Below, in pieces: positions 16,905-25,474 of a stretch of 64,000 nt of DNA (positions within the stretch are counted from its first letter, which is position 1; every line of letters begins with the position of its first letter). This DNA is from Tranquillimonas sp964472855 (GTDB taxonomy: Bacteria; Pseudomonadota; Alphaproteobacteria; Rhodobacterales; Rhodobacteraceae): assembly GCA_964472855.1 (NCBI GenBank), contig CAYYMJ010000011.1, forward strand, positions 6,454 to 70,453. Reading direction: 5' to 3'. The notes under the pieces were generated by a model. It ran no database searches. It had not been told where the DNA came from and was given only the letters and a program-made list of their open reading frames with translations. The position numbers and the translations under genes are program-made.

Positions 16905-18008
16905 TCAGACTTGGCGAACCGGGGTCCAGCCGCCGGTGCGGGACGAGCCAAGGACAGCATCGACCACCTCGGCCACCGCCAGCCCGTCGCGGAATGTCGG
17001 CCAGACCGGCTGGCCGGTATCGATGGCGGTCAGGAAATCCTTGGCCTCGATGGTGATGGTGTCCTGATAGCCGGTGCCATGGCCCGGGCCCTGGCAAAAC
17101 GGCAGATAATCCGGGTGGGCGGGGCCGGCAAGGATCTTGCGAAAGCCGCGCTCGGCCTCGGGGCCCTCGGCGCGGTACAGCCAGATGGCGTTCTGGTCTT
17201 CCTGATCGAAACGGATGGCGCCCCGGGTGCCGTGCACCTCGTAGGCATAGCCCATCTTGCGCCCGGTCGCGACACGGCTGGAATAGATGTGACCCATCAC
17301 GCCACTGGCAAAGCGGCACATGATCTGGGCGTGGTCGTCGTTGGTGACGCTGCCGCCGGGGCGGGTGGCGTGGACGCATTCGACATCGGCCAGCACCTTT
17401 TCGATAGGCCCCATCAGGGCCAGCGCCGCATTGATGGGGTGGGGGGCAAGATCGCCCATGTTGCCGTTGGCCAGGCCGTCGCAGCGCCAGTTGTGCGGCA
17501 GGTCAGGGTCGGCGAGGAAATCTTCGGCATGTTCGCCGCGAAACCAGGTGACCTGCCCGATTTCGCCGTCGGCCAGAAGCTGGCGCGCGAACTGGCTGGC
17601 CGGGGTGCGGATATAGTTGAAGCCGGTCATGTTGACCACGCCCGCGGCATCGGCGGCGTTGGCCATGGCCCGGGCACTTTCCAGCGTGTCGGCCAGCGGC
17701 TTTTCGCACAGCACCGGTTTGCCCAGGGCAAAGGCGGCTTCGGAAATGGCGCGGTGCGTGCTCTGCGGCGAGGCCACGACGATGGCGTCCACAGCCCGGT
17801 CGGCCACCAGTTGCTGCCAGTCGTCGGCGGCGCGGGCAAAGCCGAATCGGGCGCGGTAGCGCTCGGCACTGGCGCGCGAGGTGGCGGCGACCATTTCCAG
17901 CCGGGGGCGCAGGCGCGTGTTGAAAATGGCACCGACCGACGCCATGGCCACCGCATGCGCCTTGCCCATGTAGCCGCCACCAACTATTCCGATTCCGATG
18001 CTTTCCAT
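16905..18008 (-). CDS. Gfo/Idh/MocA family oxidoreductase
   Basis: A 367-residue dehydrogenase with the N-terminal Rossmann motif GIVGGGYMGKAH, CEKPLAD with the conserved Lys, and a GFNYIRTPA/GDLAPHPIN catalytic region. First gene of the minus-strand operon; its ATG at 18008 lies 26 bp from the palindrome at 18035-18050. It is one of three Gfo/Idh enzymes in this regulon and clearly differs from the IolG-like one at 11322, so it probably handles another isomer or a later intermediate. Confidence 0.85.
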   Translation of the reverse strand: MESIGIGIVGGGYMGKAHAVAMASVGAIFNTRLRPRLEMVAATSRASAERYRARFGFARAADDWQQLVADRAVDAIVVASPQSTHRAISEAAFALGKPVLCEKPLADTLESARAMANAADAAGVVNMTGFNYIRTPASQFARQLLADGEIGQVTWFRGEHAEDFLADPDLPHNWRCDGLANGNMGDLAPHPINAALALMGPIEKVLADVECVHATRPGGSVTNDDHAQIMCRFASGVMGHIYSSRVATGRKMGYAYEVHGTRGAIRFDQEDQNAIWLYRAEGPEAERGFRKILAGPAHPDYLPFCQGPGHGTGYQDTITIEAKDFLTAIDTGQPVWPTFRDGLAVAEVVDAVLGSSRTGGWTPVRQV

Positions 18009-18034
18009 GACCCCTCCGGCAACGCTCATAATTG

Positions 18035-18050
18035 TTGCAACCGGTTGCAA
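18035..18050. promoter_or_regulatory. LacI-type operator, copy 2 (divergent promoter region)
   Basis: Perfect 16-bp palindrome TTGCAACCGGTTGCAA, which contains the 14-mer found at 10081. It lies in the 123-bp region between the divergent operons starting at 18008 (minus) and 18132 (plus), so one site could repress both. Confidence 0.82.
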
Positions 18051-18131
18051 AAACTGTAACTTGGGAATCGGCGGCGCGCAAGCGGCAATCCGGCGAAAGC
18101 GGGCGCAGAGCATGACAGAAGGAGAGGGCGC

Positions 18132-20000
18132 GTGGGCGACAAGACGGTAACTCTGACGACGGCGCAGGCCATCGTGCGGTGGCTGGCCAGCCAGTATATC
18201 GAGGTTGATGGCCAGGAAATGCGGGTTTGCGGCGGCGGCTTTGGCATCTTCGGCCATGGCAACGTCACCTGCCTGGGCGAAGCGCTGCATGACCATCGCG
18301 ACGCGCTTCCGCTGTATCGGGGCCAGAACGAACAAAGCATGGGCTATGCCGCCTCGGGCTATGCCAAGCAATGGCTGCGCCAGCGCTTCATGTTCTGCAC
18401 GGCCTCGGCCGGGCCGGGCACGCTGAACCTTGTCACCGCGTCGGCGTTGGCCCATGCCAACCGGCTGCCGGTGCTGTTGCTGTGCGGCGACACCTTCCTG
18501 ACGCGGCTGCCCGACCCGGTGCTGCAGCAGATGGAGAATTTCAACGACCCGACCTTCGGCGCCAATGATGCCTTCAAGCCGGTCACCCGCTTTTGGGACC
18601 GCATCACCCACCCGGCGCAGGTAATCCAGTCGCTGCCGGCGGCGCTGGCGACCATGCTGGACCCGGCCGACTGCGGGCCGGCCTTTCTGGGGCTGCCGCA
18701 GGATGTGCAGGGCTGGACCTATGATTACCCGCAGGTGTTTTTCGAGAAAACCGTGCACCGCATCCGGCGCGTGGCGCCAGATGCCGACGAGATCGCCGAT
18801 GCGGCGGCGCTGTTGCGGTCGGCCGCGCGGCCGATGATCATCGCCGGCGGTGGCGTGCAATACAGCCGCGCCGTGGCCGAACTGACCGGCTTTGCCGAAA
18901 CGCATCAGATCCCGGTGGTCGAAACCATCGCCGGGCGGGCCAACCTGCTGAACGATCACCCGCTCAACATCGGGCCCATCGGGGTCACCGGGTCGAACAG
19001 CGCCAATGCCATCGCCGAAAAGGCCGACGTGATCGTTGCGGTTGGAACCCGGCTGCAGGATTTCACCACCGGGTCGTGGACCGCGTTCGACAAGGCGGCG
19101 CGCTTTGTATCGATCAACGCCGCGCGCCATGACGCGGCCAAGCACCGGTCGCTGCCAGTGGTGGGCGACGCCCGACTGTCGCTGACGGCGCTGGGCAACG
19201 CCATGGCCGGGCATCGCGCCCCCGCCGGCTGGCTGGCGGCGGCGCAGGACGAACGCAAGGCCTGGAACGTCTATGTCGCCGACAATGTCGCCCATGGTGA
19301 CAACCGGCCCAATTCCTATGCTCAGGCCATCGGCGTCGTGAACGGGTTGTGCGACCCGCGCGACCGCGTCGTCGCCTCGGCCGGCGGGCTGCCGGCCGAA
19401 GTTACCGCCAACTGGCGGACGCTCGACATCGGCACCGTCGACGTGGAATTCGGCTTTTCCTGCATGGGATACGAGATCGCCGGCGCCTGGGGCGCGCGCA
19501 TCGCCCAGTCACAGCGTGAACCCGACCGCGACACCATCACCTTTTGCGGCGACGGGTCCTATCTGATGCTGAACTCCGATATCTATTCGTCGGTGCTGAG
19601 CCAGAAGAAGCTGATCGTGCTGGTGCTGGACAACGGCGGCTTTGCCGTCATCAACAAGCTGCAGAACAACACCGGCAACGAAAGCTTCAACAACCTGATC
19701 GCCGACTGCCCGACCGTCCCGGCGCCCTTTGCGGTGGATTTTGCGGCCCACGCCGCCGCCATGGGCGCCACGGCCGAGACCGTGGCCAACCCGGCAGAAC
19801 TGGTCGCGGCGTTCGGGCGCGCGCAGGCCAGCGACAAGACCTGTGTCATCGTCATGCAGGTCGACCCCTACGAAGGCTGGACCAACGAGGGCCACGCCTG
19901 GTGGGAGGTCGGCACCCCCCATGTCACCGACAGCGACCGCGTGCGCGCCGCCCATGTCGAATGGGAGGCGACGCGCCAGCGCCAGCGCCGGGGGGTCTGA
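18132..20000 (+). CDS. iolD: 3D-(3,5/4)-trihydroxycyclohexane-1,2-dione hydrolase
   Basis: A 622-residue thiamine-diphosphate enzyme. An N-terminal pyrimidine-binding domain holds YRGQNEQSMGYAA with the catalytic Glu; a central domain follows; the C-terminal TPP/Mg domain has G473-D-G475 and a downstream asparagine-rich segment. It opens the ring of the trione to give 5-deoxy-glucuronate. The GTG start at 18132 is preceded by GAAGGAGAGG. It is the first gene of a tight iolD-iolC-iolB-iolJ operon downstream of the palindrome at 18035; its TGA overlaps the ATG of iolC. Confidence 0.95.
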   Translation: MGDKTVTLTTAQAIVRWLASQYIEVDGQEMRVCGGGFGIFGHGNVTCLGEALHDHRDALPLYRGQNEQSMGYAASGYAKQWLRQRFMFCTASAGPGTLNLVTASALAHANRLPVLLLCGDTFLTRLPDPVLQQMENFNDPTFGANDAFKPVTRFWDRITHPAQVIQSLPAALATMLDPADCGPAFLGLPQDVQGWTYDYPQVFFEKTVHRIRRVAPDADEIADAAALLRSAARPMIIAGGGVQYSRAVAELTGFAETHQIPVVETIAGRANLLNDHPLNIGPIGVTGSNSANAIAEKADVIVAVGTRLQDFTTGSWTAFDKAARFVSINAARHDAAKHRSLPVVGDARLSLTALGNAMAGHRAPAGWLAAAQDERKAWNVYVADNVAHGDNRPNSYAQAIGVVNGLCDPRDRVVASAGGLPAEVTANWRTLDIGTVDVEFGFSCMGYEIAGAWGARIAQSQREPDRDTITFCGDGSYLMLNSDIYSSVLSQKKLIVLVLDNGGFAVINKLQNNTGNESFNNLIADCPTVPAPFAVDFAAHAAAMGATAETVANPAELVAAFGRAQASDKTCVIVMQVDPYEGWTNEGHAWWEVGTPHVTDSDRVRAAHVEWEATRQRQRRGV

Positions 20001-20980
20001 TGACCGGCCTGATCGACGGTATCCGCGGCAACCGCTTTGTCATCTTCGGACGGGCCGGCATGGACATGTTTGCCGCGCCGGTGGGCACCAAGGCCGAACA
20101 TGCCGAAACCTTTGAAAGCGGGCTGGGCGGGTCGTCGGCCAATATCGCGGCGGGCCTGTGCAAGTTCGGCGCCCGTGCGGCGCTGGTGACCTCGGTTTCC
20201 GACGATGCCTGCGGGCGATTCTGCATGAACCAGCTGCGCCGCTATGGCGTGGACACCAGCTATTGCCGCGCCGAGGGCGGCGAATACCGGACCTCGCTGG
20301 CGGTGTATGAAAGCACCACCGACGATTTCCAGCTGGTCATCTATCGCAACGGCGCCGTCGATTTTCAGGTGACCGAGGCCGATGTCGGCCGCGTCGCCTA
20401 TGGCGACTGGTCGGCGCTGGTCACGGCCGGCACGGTGTTTGCGGCCGAGCCGTCGCGCGGGTCGACCTTTCGCGCCTTCACGCTGGCCCGGGCCGCCGGG
20501 CTGCCGGTGATCTTTGACATCGACTATCGCCCCTATTCCTGGCCCTCGCCGCAGGTGGCGGCCGATGTCCTCAGCCGTGCGGGCGATGCCAGCGACATGA
20601 TCGTCGGCAATGACGAGGAATTCGGCTTTATGGCCGGCGGTATCGAAAGGGGGCTGGACAAGGCCCGAGACCTGGCTGCCGGCGGGCGGCTTGTCGTTTA
20701 CAAGATGGGCGAAAAGGGGGCGATCACCCTGTTCGAGGGCGACGAGATCCGCACCGGCATCTACCCGATCACGGCGCTCAAACCCAACGGGGCCGGCGAT
20801 GCCTTCATGGCCGGGCTGTTGTCGGGTATTGCGGCCGGGCTGCGCTTGCGCGACGCGGTGTTGCGCGGGTCGGCCTGCGCCTCGATCGTGGTTTCGCGGC
20901 CCGGCTGCGCGGCGGCGATGCCAGACGAGGCCGGCCTGCGCGCCTTCCTTGCCGGCCACCCCGGCCCAACCGAGGACTAG
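20000..20980 (+). CDS. iolC: 5-dehydro-2-deoxygluconokinase
   Basis: A 326-residue PfkB-family kinase. The GGSSANIA motif is near residue 45 and the ATP/catalytic motif is N-G264-A-G-D267, with D267 as base. It phosphorylates 5-dehydro-2-deoxy-D-gluconate at C6. It is the short form: the DUF2090 aldolase extension found on some alphaproteobacterial IolC proteins is absent, which fits the separate class II aldolase two genes downstream. The ATG at 20000 overlaps the iolD stop. Confidence 0.93.
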   Translation: MTGLIDGIRGNRFVIFGRAGMDMFAAPVGTKAEHAETFESGLGGSSANIAAGLCKFGARAALVTSVSDDACGRFCMNQLRRYGVDTSYCRAEGGEYRTSLAVYESTTDDFQLVIYRNGAVDFQVTEADVGRVAYGDWSALVTAGTVFAAEPSRGSTFRAFTLARAAGLPVIFDIDYRPYSWPSPQVAADVLSRAGDASDMIVGNDEEFGFMAGGIERGLDKARDLAAGGRLVVYKMGEKGAITLFEGDEIRTGIYPITALKPNGAGDAFMAGLLSGIAAGLRLRDAVLRGSACASIVVSRPGCAAAMPDEAGLRAFLAGHPGPTED

Positions 20981-20982
20981 CC

Positions 20983-21840
20983 ATGCACATTGCCCCCCAT
21001 GACAACCGCAACCAGCCGATCGTCGATGCCGGCGACAGCACGGTGCCGCTGAACTATTTCAACATCGTCAAGCTGAAGAAGGGCGAGGCATTTGACTATC
21101 AGGTGCCGGGCTACGAGACCTGCATCGTTCCCGCCACCGGCACCATTGACGTGACCGTCGAGGGCGCGCGCTTTGCCTCGGTTGGCAACCGTGGCGAAGA
21201 TGTCTGGGATGGCGAGCCTGAGGGCGTTTATGTCCCGTCCGGGGCCCGGGCAACCATGGTCTGTGTGTCTGACGAAACCGAAACCTTCGTGGCCGGGGCC
21301 AGATACGACAAGGTGCTTGACCCGTTCGCCGTGCGCCCGGACCAGCTGGATTTCGTTCAATACGGTTCGGACGACACCAAGACCCACCGCAAGATCAAGC
21401 ATATCCTGGGCCAGAAACAGCGTGACCGCGTTGGCCGCCTGCTGGTCAGCGAACTGTTTACCGTTGGCGCCGGCGGCTGGTCGGGGTTTCCCAGCCACAA
21501 GCATGACACCGACCGGCGCGACGGCAACGAGGCGCCGATCGAGACCCGGCATGACGAAACGTATAACTTTCGCTTCAAGCCCAACTGGGGCTCGGGCGTG
21601 CAAATGCTGCAACGGGTCGATAACCAGCCCGGCGATGCCTATCACATCGTCGACGGCTCGACGGTTTGCCTCGACAACGGGTATCACCCCTGCGCCGCCC
21701 TGCCGGGATACCAGATGTATTATTTCACCATCCTTGGCGGCCTGAGCCAGCGGTCGCTGGTGCAGTTCTTCCAGCCCACGCACGCCTATCAGATCGAAAC
21801 CATCCCCGGCATCAAAGACATGATCGCGAAGTTCAAATGA
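20983..21840 (+). CDS. iolB: 5-deoxy-glucuronate isomerase
   Basis: A 285-residue IolB-family cupin. The GGWSGFPSHKHD segment supplies metal-binding His residues, and the C-terminal half contains DNGYHPCAALPGYQMYYF, a family signature. It isomerises 5-deoxy-glucuronate to 5-dehydro-2-deoxygluconate between the IolD and IolC steps. It starts 2 nt after iolC, and its stop overlaps the ATG of the aldolase gene. Confidence 0.93.
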   Translation: MHIAPHDNRNQPIVDAGDSTVPLNYFNIVKLKKGEAFDYQVPGYETCIVPATGTIDVTVEGARFASVGNRGEDVWDGEPEGVYVPSGARATMVCVSDETETFVAGARYDKVLDPFAVRPDQLDFVQYGSDDTKTHRKIKHILGQKQRDRVGRLLVSELFTVGAGGWSGFPSHKHDTDRRDGNEAPIETRHDETYNFRFKPNWGSGVQMLQRVDNQPGDAYHIVDGSTVCLDNGYHPCAALPGYQMYYFTILGGLSQRSLVQFFQPTHAYQIETIPGIKDMIAKFK

Positions 21841-22679
21841 CGCTTGCAACACTTTCACAGGTGCTTCAGCCGGCGCTGAAGCAGGGTCACGCCGTGGCCG
21901 GGCTGGTCACGCTGGGTTGGGAAGACATGCGCGCCTTTGTGGCGGCTGCCGAGGCGGAAAACGCGCCGGTGATCCTGCAGGCGGGCCCGTCGTGCCGGGC
22001 GCATACGCCGCTGCCGGTTCTGGGCCGCATGTTCCGCCACCTGGCTGACGGTGCCGGCGTGCCGATGGTGGCGCATCTCGACCATGGCTATACCTTCGAC
22101 GAATGCCGCGAGGCGCTGGACAGCGGCTTTACCTCGCTGATGTTCGACGGTTCGCGCAAACCCCTGCAGCAGAATATCGACGAAACCGCCGCCGTGGCCG
22201 AACTGGCGCATGCCGCCGGCATCTCGTGCGAGGGCGAGATCGGCTTTGTCGGCTATTCGGGCGGCGAAGGTTCCGCCGGCACCGACCCGGACGAGGCGGC
22301 GGTATTCGCGCGCGAAACCGGGGTCGACGCCATGGCGATCTCGGTCGGCAACGTGCATTTGCAGCAGAACAAGGAAGGCGGCCTCGACGAACGCCGCATC
22401 GCCGCCATAGATGCCGCCACCGATGTTCCGCTGGTCATCCACGGCGGGTCGGGCGTGCCTGTCGACCAGCGGCGCCGGCTGGCGCGCGAGACGTCGATCT
22501 GCAAGTTCAACATCGGGACCGAGCTGCGCATGGCCTTTGGCGCCGCCCTGCGCACGGCTGTCAACGCCGACCCAGACCGGTTCGACCGCGTTCAGATCCT
22601 GAAAGAAACCCATGACCCGGTCGAGGCCGCGGCCCGGGTGGTCATTCGCGCGCTGGGCGCGCCGCCACAACGGGCATAG
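21837..22679 (+). CDS. iolJ: Class II aldolase, 6-phospho-5-dehydro-2-deoxy-D-gluconate aldolase
   Basis: A 280-residue class II fructose-bisphosphate-aldolase-family protein. The zinc-binding motif is H80-L-D-H83-G, VHLQQNKEG lies in the middle, and HGGSGVP forms the phosphate-binding part. In this position it is expected to split the IolC product into dihydroxyacetone phosphate and malonate semialdehyde. ATGA overlap with iolB. The window lacks iolA, which normally oxidises malonate semialdehyde to acetyl-CoA. Confidence 0.85.
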   Translation: MTLATLSQVLQPALKQGHAVAGLVTLGWEDMRAFVAAAEAENAPVILQAGPSCRAHTPLPVLGRMFRHLADGAGVPMVAHLDHGYTFDECREALDSGFTSLMFDGSRKPLQQNIDETAAVAELAHAAGISCEGEIGFVGYSGGEGSAGTDPDEAAVFARETGVDAMAISVGNVHLQQNKEGGLDERRIAAIDAATDVPLVIHGGSGVPVDQRRRLARETSICKFNIGTELRMAFGAALRTAVNADPDRFDRVQILKETHDPVEAAARVVIRALGAPPQRA

Positions 22680-22791
22680 GGCCGTGCAACGCCGTGGATG
22701 ATCGCGCCCGCCGGCTTGTCGGTCAGCGTGCGGCACGCGGCCACAGTGGCCCAAGCCGCGCTGCCCCCAAAGGGCCGCGCGCGACCGGCGC

Positions 22792-23478
22792 TCAGGTGAC
22801 TAGAACGTCCATTTCACCCAGACCGGCGGCGCACATGGTCATCGTGTCGCCGCGACTGACCGGGCCAACCCCGGCCGGGGTGCCCGACAGGATGACGTCG
22901 CCGGCGGCAAGCGCGAAATACTCCGAGAGATAGGCGATCATCTCTGGCACCTTCCAGATCATCTGGTTCAGGTCACCCTCTTGCCGGATCGTGCCATTCA
23001 CCTTCAGCCAGATCGGCCCCGCGTTCAGGTGGCCGGTCCGGGCGACTGGGTGAATCGGCCCCACCGGTGCCGAGCGTTCGAAGGCCTTGCCAATCTCCCA
23101 CGGGCGGCCCAGCTTTTTCTGGGCGCCCTGCAGGTCGCGCCGGGTCATGTCCAGCGACAGCGCATAGCCGAACACATGTGACAGGGCGTCGGACAGGGCG
23201 ATGTTGGTGCCGCCCGATTTCAACATCACGGCGACTTCGACCTCATGATGCACATCCGACGTGTGCGGCGGATAGGGAAACTGCCCCGACGGGTCGAGGT
23301 TGTTGGGGTTCTTCTGGAAAAAGAACGGCGGTTCACGGTCAGGATCGTGGCCCATCTCGATGGCGTGGGCCGCATAGTTTCGCCCGATGCAATAGACGCG
23401 CCGCACGGGAAAGACCTTGCCCGAGCCAGCAATGGGCAGGGCGACGACGGGCGGCAGTTCGATGGCAAATTCGGGCAT
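22792..23478 (-). CDS. Fumarylacetoacetate hydrolase (FAH) family protein
   Basis: A 228-residue FAH-fold hydrolase. The N-terminal part has CIGRNYAAHAIEMG, the metal-binding E-x-E lies in HHEVEVAVML, and the C-terminus has VILSGTPAGVGPVSRGD. Members hydrolyse or decarboxylate 2-oxo acids such as fumarylpyruvate or 2-hydroxyhepta-2,4-diene-1,7-dioate in aromatic catabolism. The start is ATG 23478; the upstream extension to 23550 is not family-like. It is divergent from the FadR-type regulator, and the shared 170-bp region holds a palindrome near the regulator's start. Confidence 0.85.
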   Translation of the reverse strand: MPEFAIELPPVVALPIAGSGKVFPVRRVYCIGRNYAAHAIEMGHDPDREPPFFFQKNPNNLDPSGQFPYPPHTSDVHHEVEVAVMLKSGGTNIALSDALSHVFGYALSLDMTRRDLQGAQKKLGRPWEIGKAFERSAPVGPIHPVARTGHLNAGPIWLKVNGTIRQEGDLNQMIWKVPEMIAYLSEYFALAAGDVILSGTPAGVGPVSRGDTMTMCAAGLGEMDVLVT

Positions 23479-23620
23479 CCGGGCCTCTTGGCTGGCAGTT
23501 GGCGTCTTACCGGCATAGCGCAAGCGCCAAAAAAGATCAATCGCAACCAATTCTGCAAATTCGCCGGTATTTCGCTGAAATTCGAGATTGATCTGGACTT
23601 TGATGGACCATTAGTAAAGT

Positions 23621-23634
23621 ATTGGTCGACCAAT
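23621..23634. promoter_or_regulatory. FadR/PdhR-type operator
   Basis: Perfect palindrome ATTGGTCGACCAAT ending 14 bp before the GTG start of a FadR-subfamily GntR regulator. It resembles PdhR/LldR-type sites (TTGGT...ACCAA). Its position suggests autoregulation and possible control of the divergent FAH gene. Confidence 0.65.
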
Positions 23635-23648
23635 CGGATTCGTGAGAC

Positions 23649-24338
23649 GTGCTGAACAAACCCAACAACCCAGACCGTCAACAGGCCGTCGCCCTGCTGC
23701 GCGCCTTCATCACCGAAGGCGGATATCGCCCCGGCGACCGCCTTCCGTCCGAGCGCGAGATGATCGGCAATCTCAACATGTCACGCAACGCGCTGCGCAA
23801 GGCACTGGACAGCCTTGAACGTGACGGCGAAATCTGGCGCCACGTGGGCAAGGGCACCTTCATCGCCGCCCATGGCGGAAGCACCGGCATCGGCACGCTG
23901 GCCGAACTGACCAAGCAGGTGACGCCGATCGAGCTGATGCGCGCGCGCCTGTCGCTGGAACCCGCGATCGCCCGCGAGGCCGCGCTGCACGCCTCGGAAA
24001 CCGCGCTGGCGGCGGTGCGCGATGCCCGTGACCGCGCGGTCGACGCCGCCAGCTGGGACGATTACGAGGCCGAGGATGACGCCTTGCACCGGGCCGTGGC
24101 TGCCGCGTCGGACAATGTGCTGCTGCTGGCGCTGTTCGACCAGCTGAACCAGGTGCGCCGGGCCGTGGCGTGGAACACGGTCGTGCGCAGCTCTGACCGG
24201 CCGGCGCGCGACCATTCCAGCTTTGCCGAACATGACCGGCTGATCGACGCCATCGCGGCACGGGACCCGGCCGCCGCCCACGCGGCGATGCGCGACCATC
24301 TGGGCTCGGTCTCGGCCCGCCTGTTCGGAGAATATTGA
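23649..24338 (+). CDS. GntR-family transcriptional regulator, FadR subfamily
   Basis: A 229-residue regulator. The N-terminal winged helix (residues 10-75) has the GntR signature GDRLPSEREMIGNLNMSRNA; the all-helical FCD ligand domain (about 90-220) carries the metal-binding Asp/His pattern (DDALHRAVA, HDRLIDAI, HLGSV). GTG start at 23649, just downstream of the palindrome at 23621. It is followed 91 nt later by an ABC transporter operon and is divergent from a FAH hydrolase, so it probably controls uptake and breakdown of an organic acid or aromatic acid; the ligand is unknown. Confidence 0.88.
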   Translation: MLNKPNNPDRQQAVALLRAFITEGGYRPGDRLPSEREMIGNLNMSRNALRKALDSLERDGEIWRHVGKGTFIAAHGGSTGIGTLAELTKQVTPIELMRARLSLEPAIAREAALHASETALAAVRDARDRAVDAASWDDYEAEDDALHRAVAAASDNVLLLALFDQLNQVRRAVAWNTVVRSSDRPARDHSSFAEHDRLIDAIAARDPAAAHAAMRDHLGSVSARLFGEY

Positions 24339-24429
24339 CGCAAGGCGAAAGAGGGCGGGCGCGACAGAAGCCGCAAGGCCGGCGCCGACCATCGGGCAAT
24401 CGGAAGACCAACACTCAGGGAGAAGACGA

Positions 24430-25404
24430 ATGAAACATTTCATCAAGAAAGTCGCGGCCACGGCCATCGCGCTGCCCTTGGCATTGGGCCTGTCGGCGGC
24501 AAATGCCGACACGATCCGCATCGCTCTGGCCGAAACGCCTTCCGACGAACTGGCGGCCTTCTTCGTGGCGCTCGACCGGGCCAAGGCCAACGGGCTGGAT
24601 TACGAATGGACCGCCTTTTCCGACGAAGAGCTTGCCATTCAGGCGGTTCTCAGCGGTCAGATGGACATTGGCTTTGGCACGCCATACGCCGCGATGCAGC
24701 GGTCAAAAGCACCAATCCGGATCGTGTTCCAGCTGTCCAAGCTCAAATTCTTCCCGGTCACGACGACCAGATACGGCACGCTTGAAGAACTCGACGGCGA
24801 ACCGATCCTGCTGCATTCGCGCGGCGGCGGCACCGATTCGATCGCCAACGTGATCGAAAGCCGGCTGGGCATCACCTTTGGCGACCGGTCCTATGTGCCC
24901 GGTTCGTCCAACCGCGTGGCCGCCCTGCTGGGGGGGCGCGCCGATGCGACGATCATCGACTTGTCGAACAAGAACAAGCTGATGCGCAGCGAAGCCGCCG
25001 GCGACTTCAACGTGCTGCCGATGTTCGAGGTCGACGCCTCTGACGAGGCGCTGTTCGCCAACCTCGACTGGATCAAGGCCAACGAAGACGCGGTCGACAT
25101 CTTTGTCGGGGCGCTGGTCAGCGTCTGGCAGGACATGGCCGACGACCCGACCATGATTCGCCGCGAGACCGACCCCGACGGCCCGATCGGCCAGCTTCCG
25201 GCCGAGATCCTGGCCGAACTTGACGGCTTTTACGCCGATGCCGTCGAAGGTGGCCTTTACGATCCCAACGGCGGTGGCCGCACGGCGGCGATGGCCGACA
25301 TGGAGTGGTATTCGGCCGCCGGGCAGCTTGAAGGCGACGCCAGCTCGCTGAATATCGAGGACTTCTGGTATCTCGCCCCGCTCGACAAGGCGGTCATGAA
25401 CTGA
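24430..25404 (+). CDS. ABC transporter substrate-binding protein (NMT1/SsuA type)
   Basis: A 324-residue exported protein. The signal peptide spans residues 1-26 (MKHFIKK basic start, hydrophobic core, ANA cleavage site). The mature part resembles the NMT1/THI5-like solute-binding fold: an AETPSDELAAF start, a GQMDIGFGTPYA segment and ALLGGRADATI. It is preceded by AGGGAGAAG. Together with the two permeases and the ATPase downstream it forms a nitrate/sulfonate/taurine-type importer. Its location between FAH/GntR and protocatechuate genes suggests an aromatic or organic acid ligand (inference). Confidence 0.85.
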   Translation: MKHFIKKVAATAIALPLALGLSAANADTIRIALAETPSDELAAFFVALDRAKANGLDYEWTAFSDEELAIQAVLSGQMDIGFGTPYAAMQRSKAPIRIVFQLSKLKFFPVTTTRYGTLEELDGEPILLHSRGGGTDSIANVIESRLGITFGDRSYVPGSSNRVAALLGGRADATIIDLSNKNKLMRSEAAGDFNVLPMFEVDASDEALFANLDWIKANEDAVDIFVGALVSVWQDMADDPTMIRRETDPDGPIGQLPAEILAELDGFYADAVEGGLYDPNGGGRTAAMADMEWYSAAGQLEGDASSLNIEDFWYLAPLDKAVMN

Positions 25405-25413
25405 CCGTCCTTC

Positions 25414-25449
25414 GCCGCCGCGTTTCCCTGTCGGCGCGGCGGCACCTTT
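25414..25449 (+). terminator. GC hairpin with T-run between binding protein and permease (attenuator)
   Basis: Arms GCCGCCGCG (25414-25422) and CGCGGCGGC (25435-25443), followed by ACCTTTT. It lies 10 nt after the binding-protein stop and before the permease, so it probably lowers permease expression relative to the binding protein. Confidence 0.6.
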
Positions 25450-25474
25450 TCCCTGCGTCACGGGCTTGGACGTC

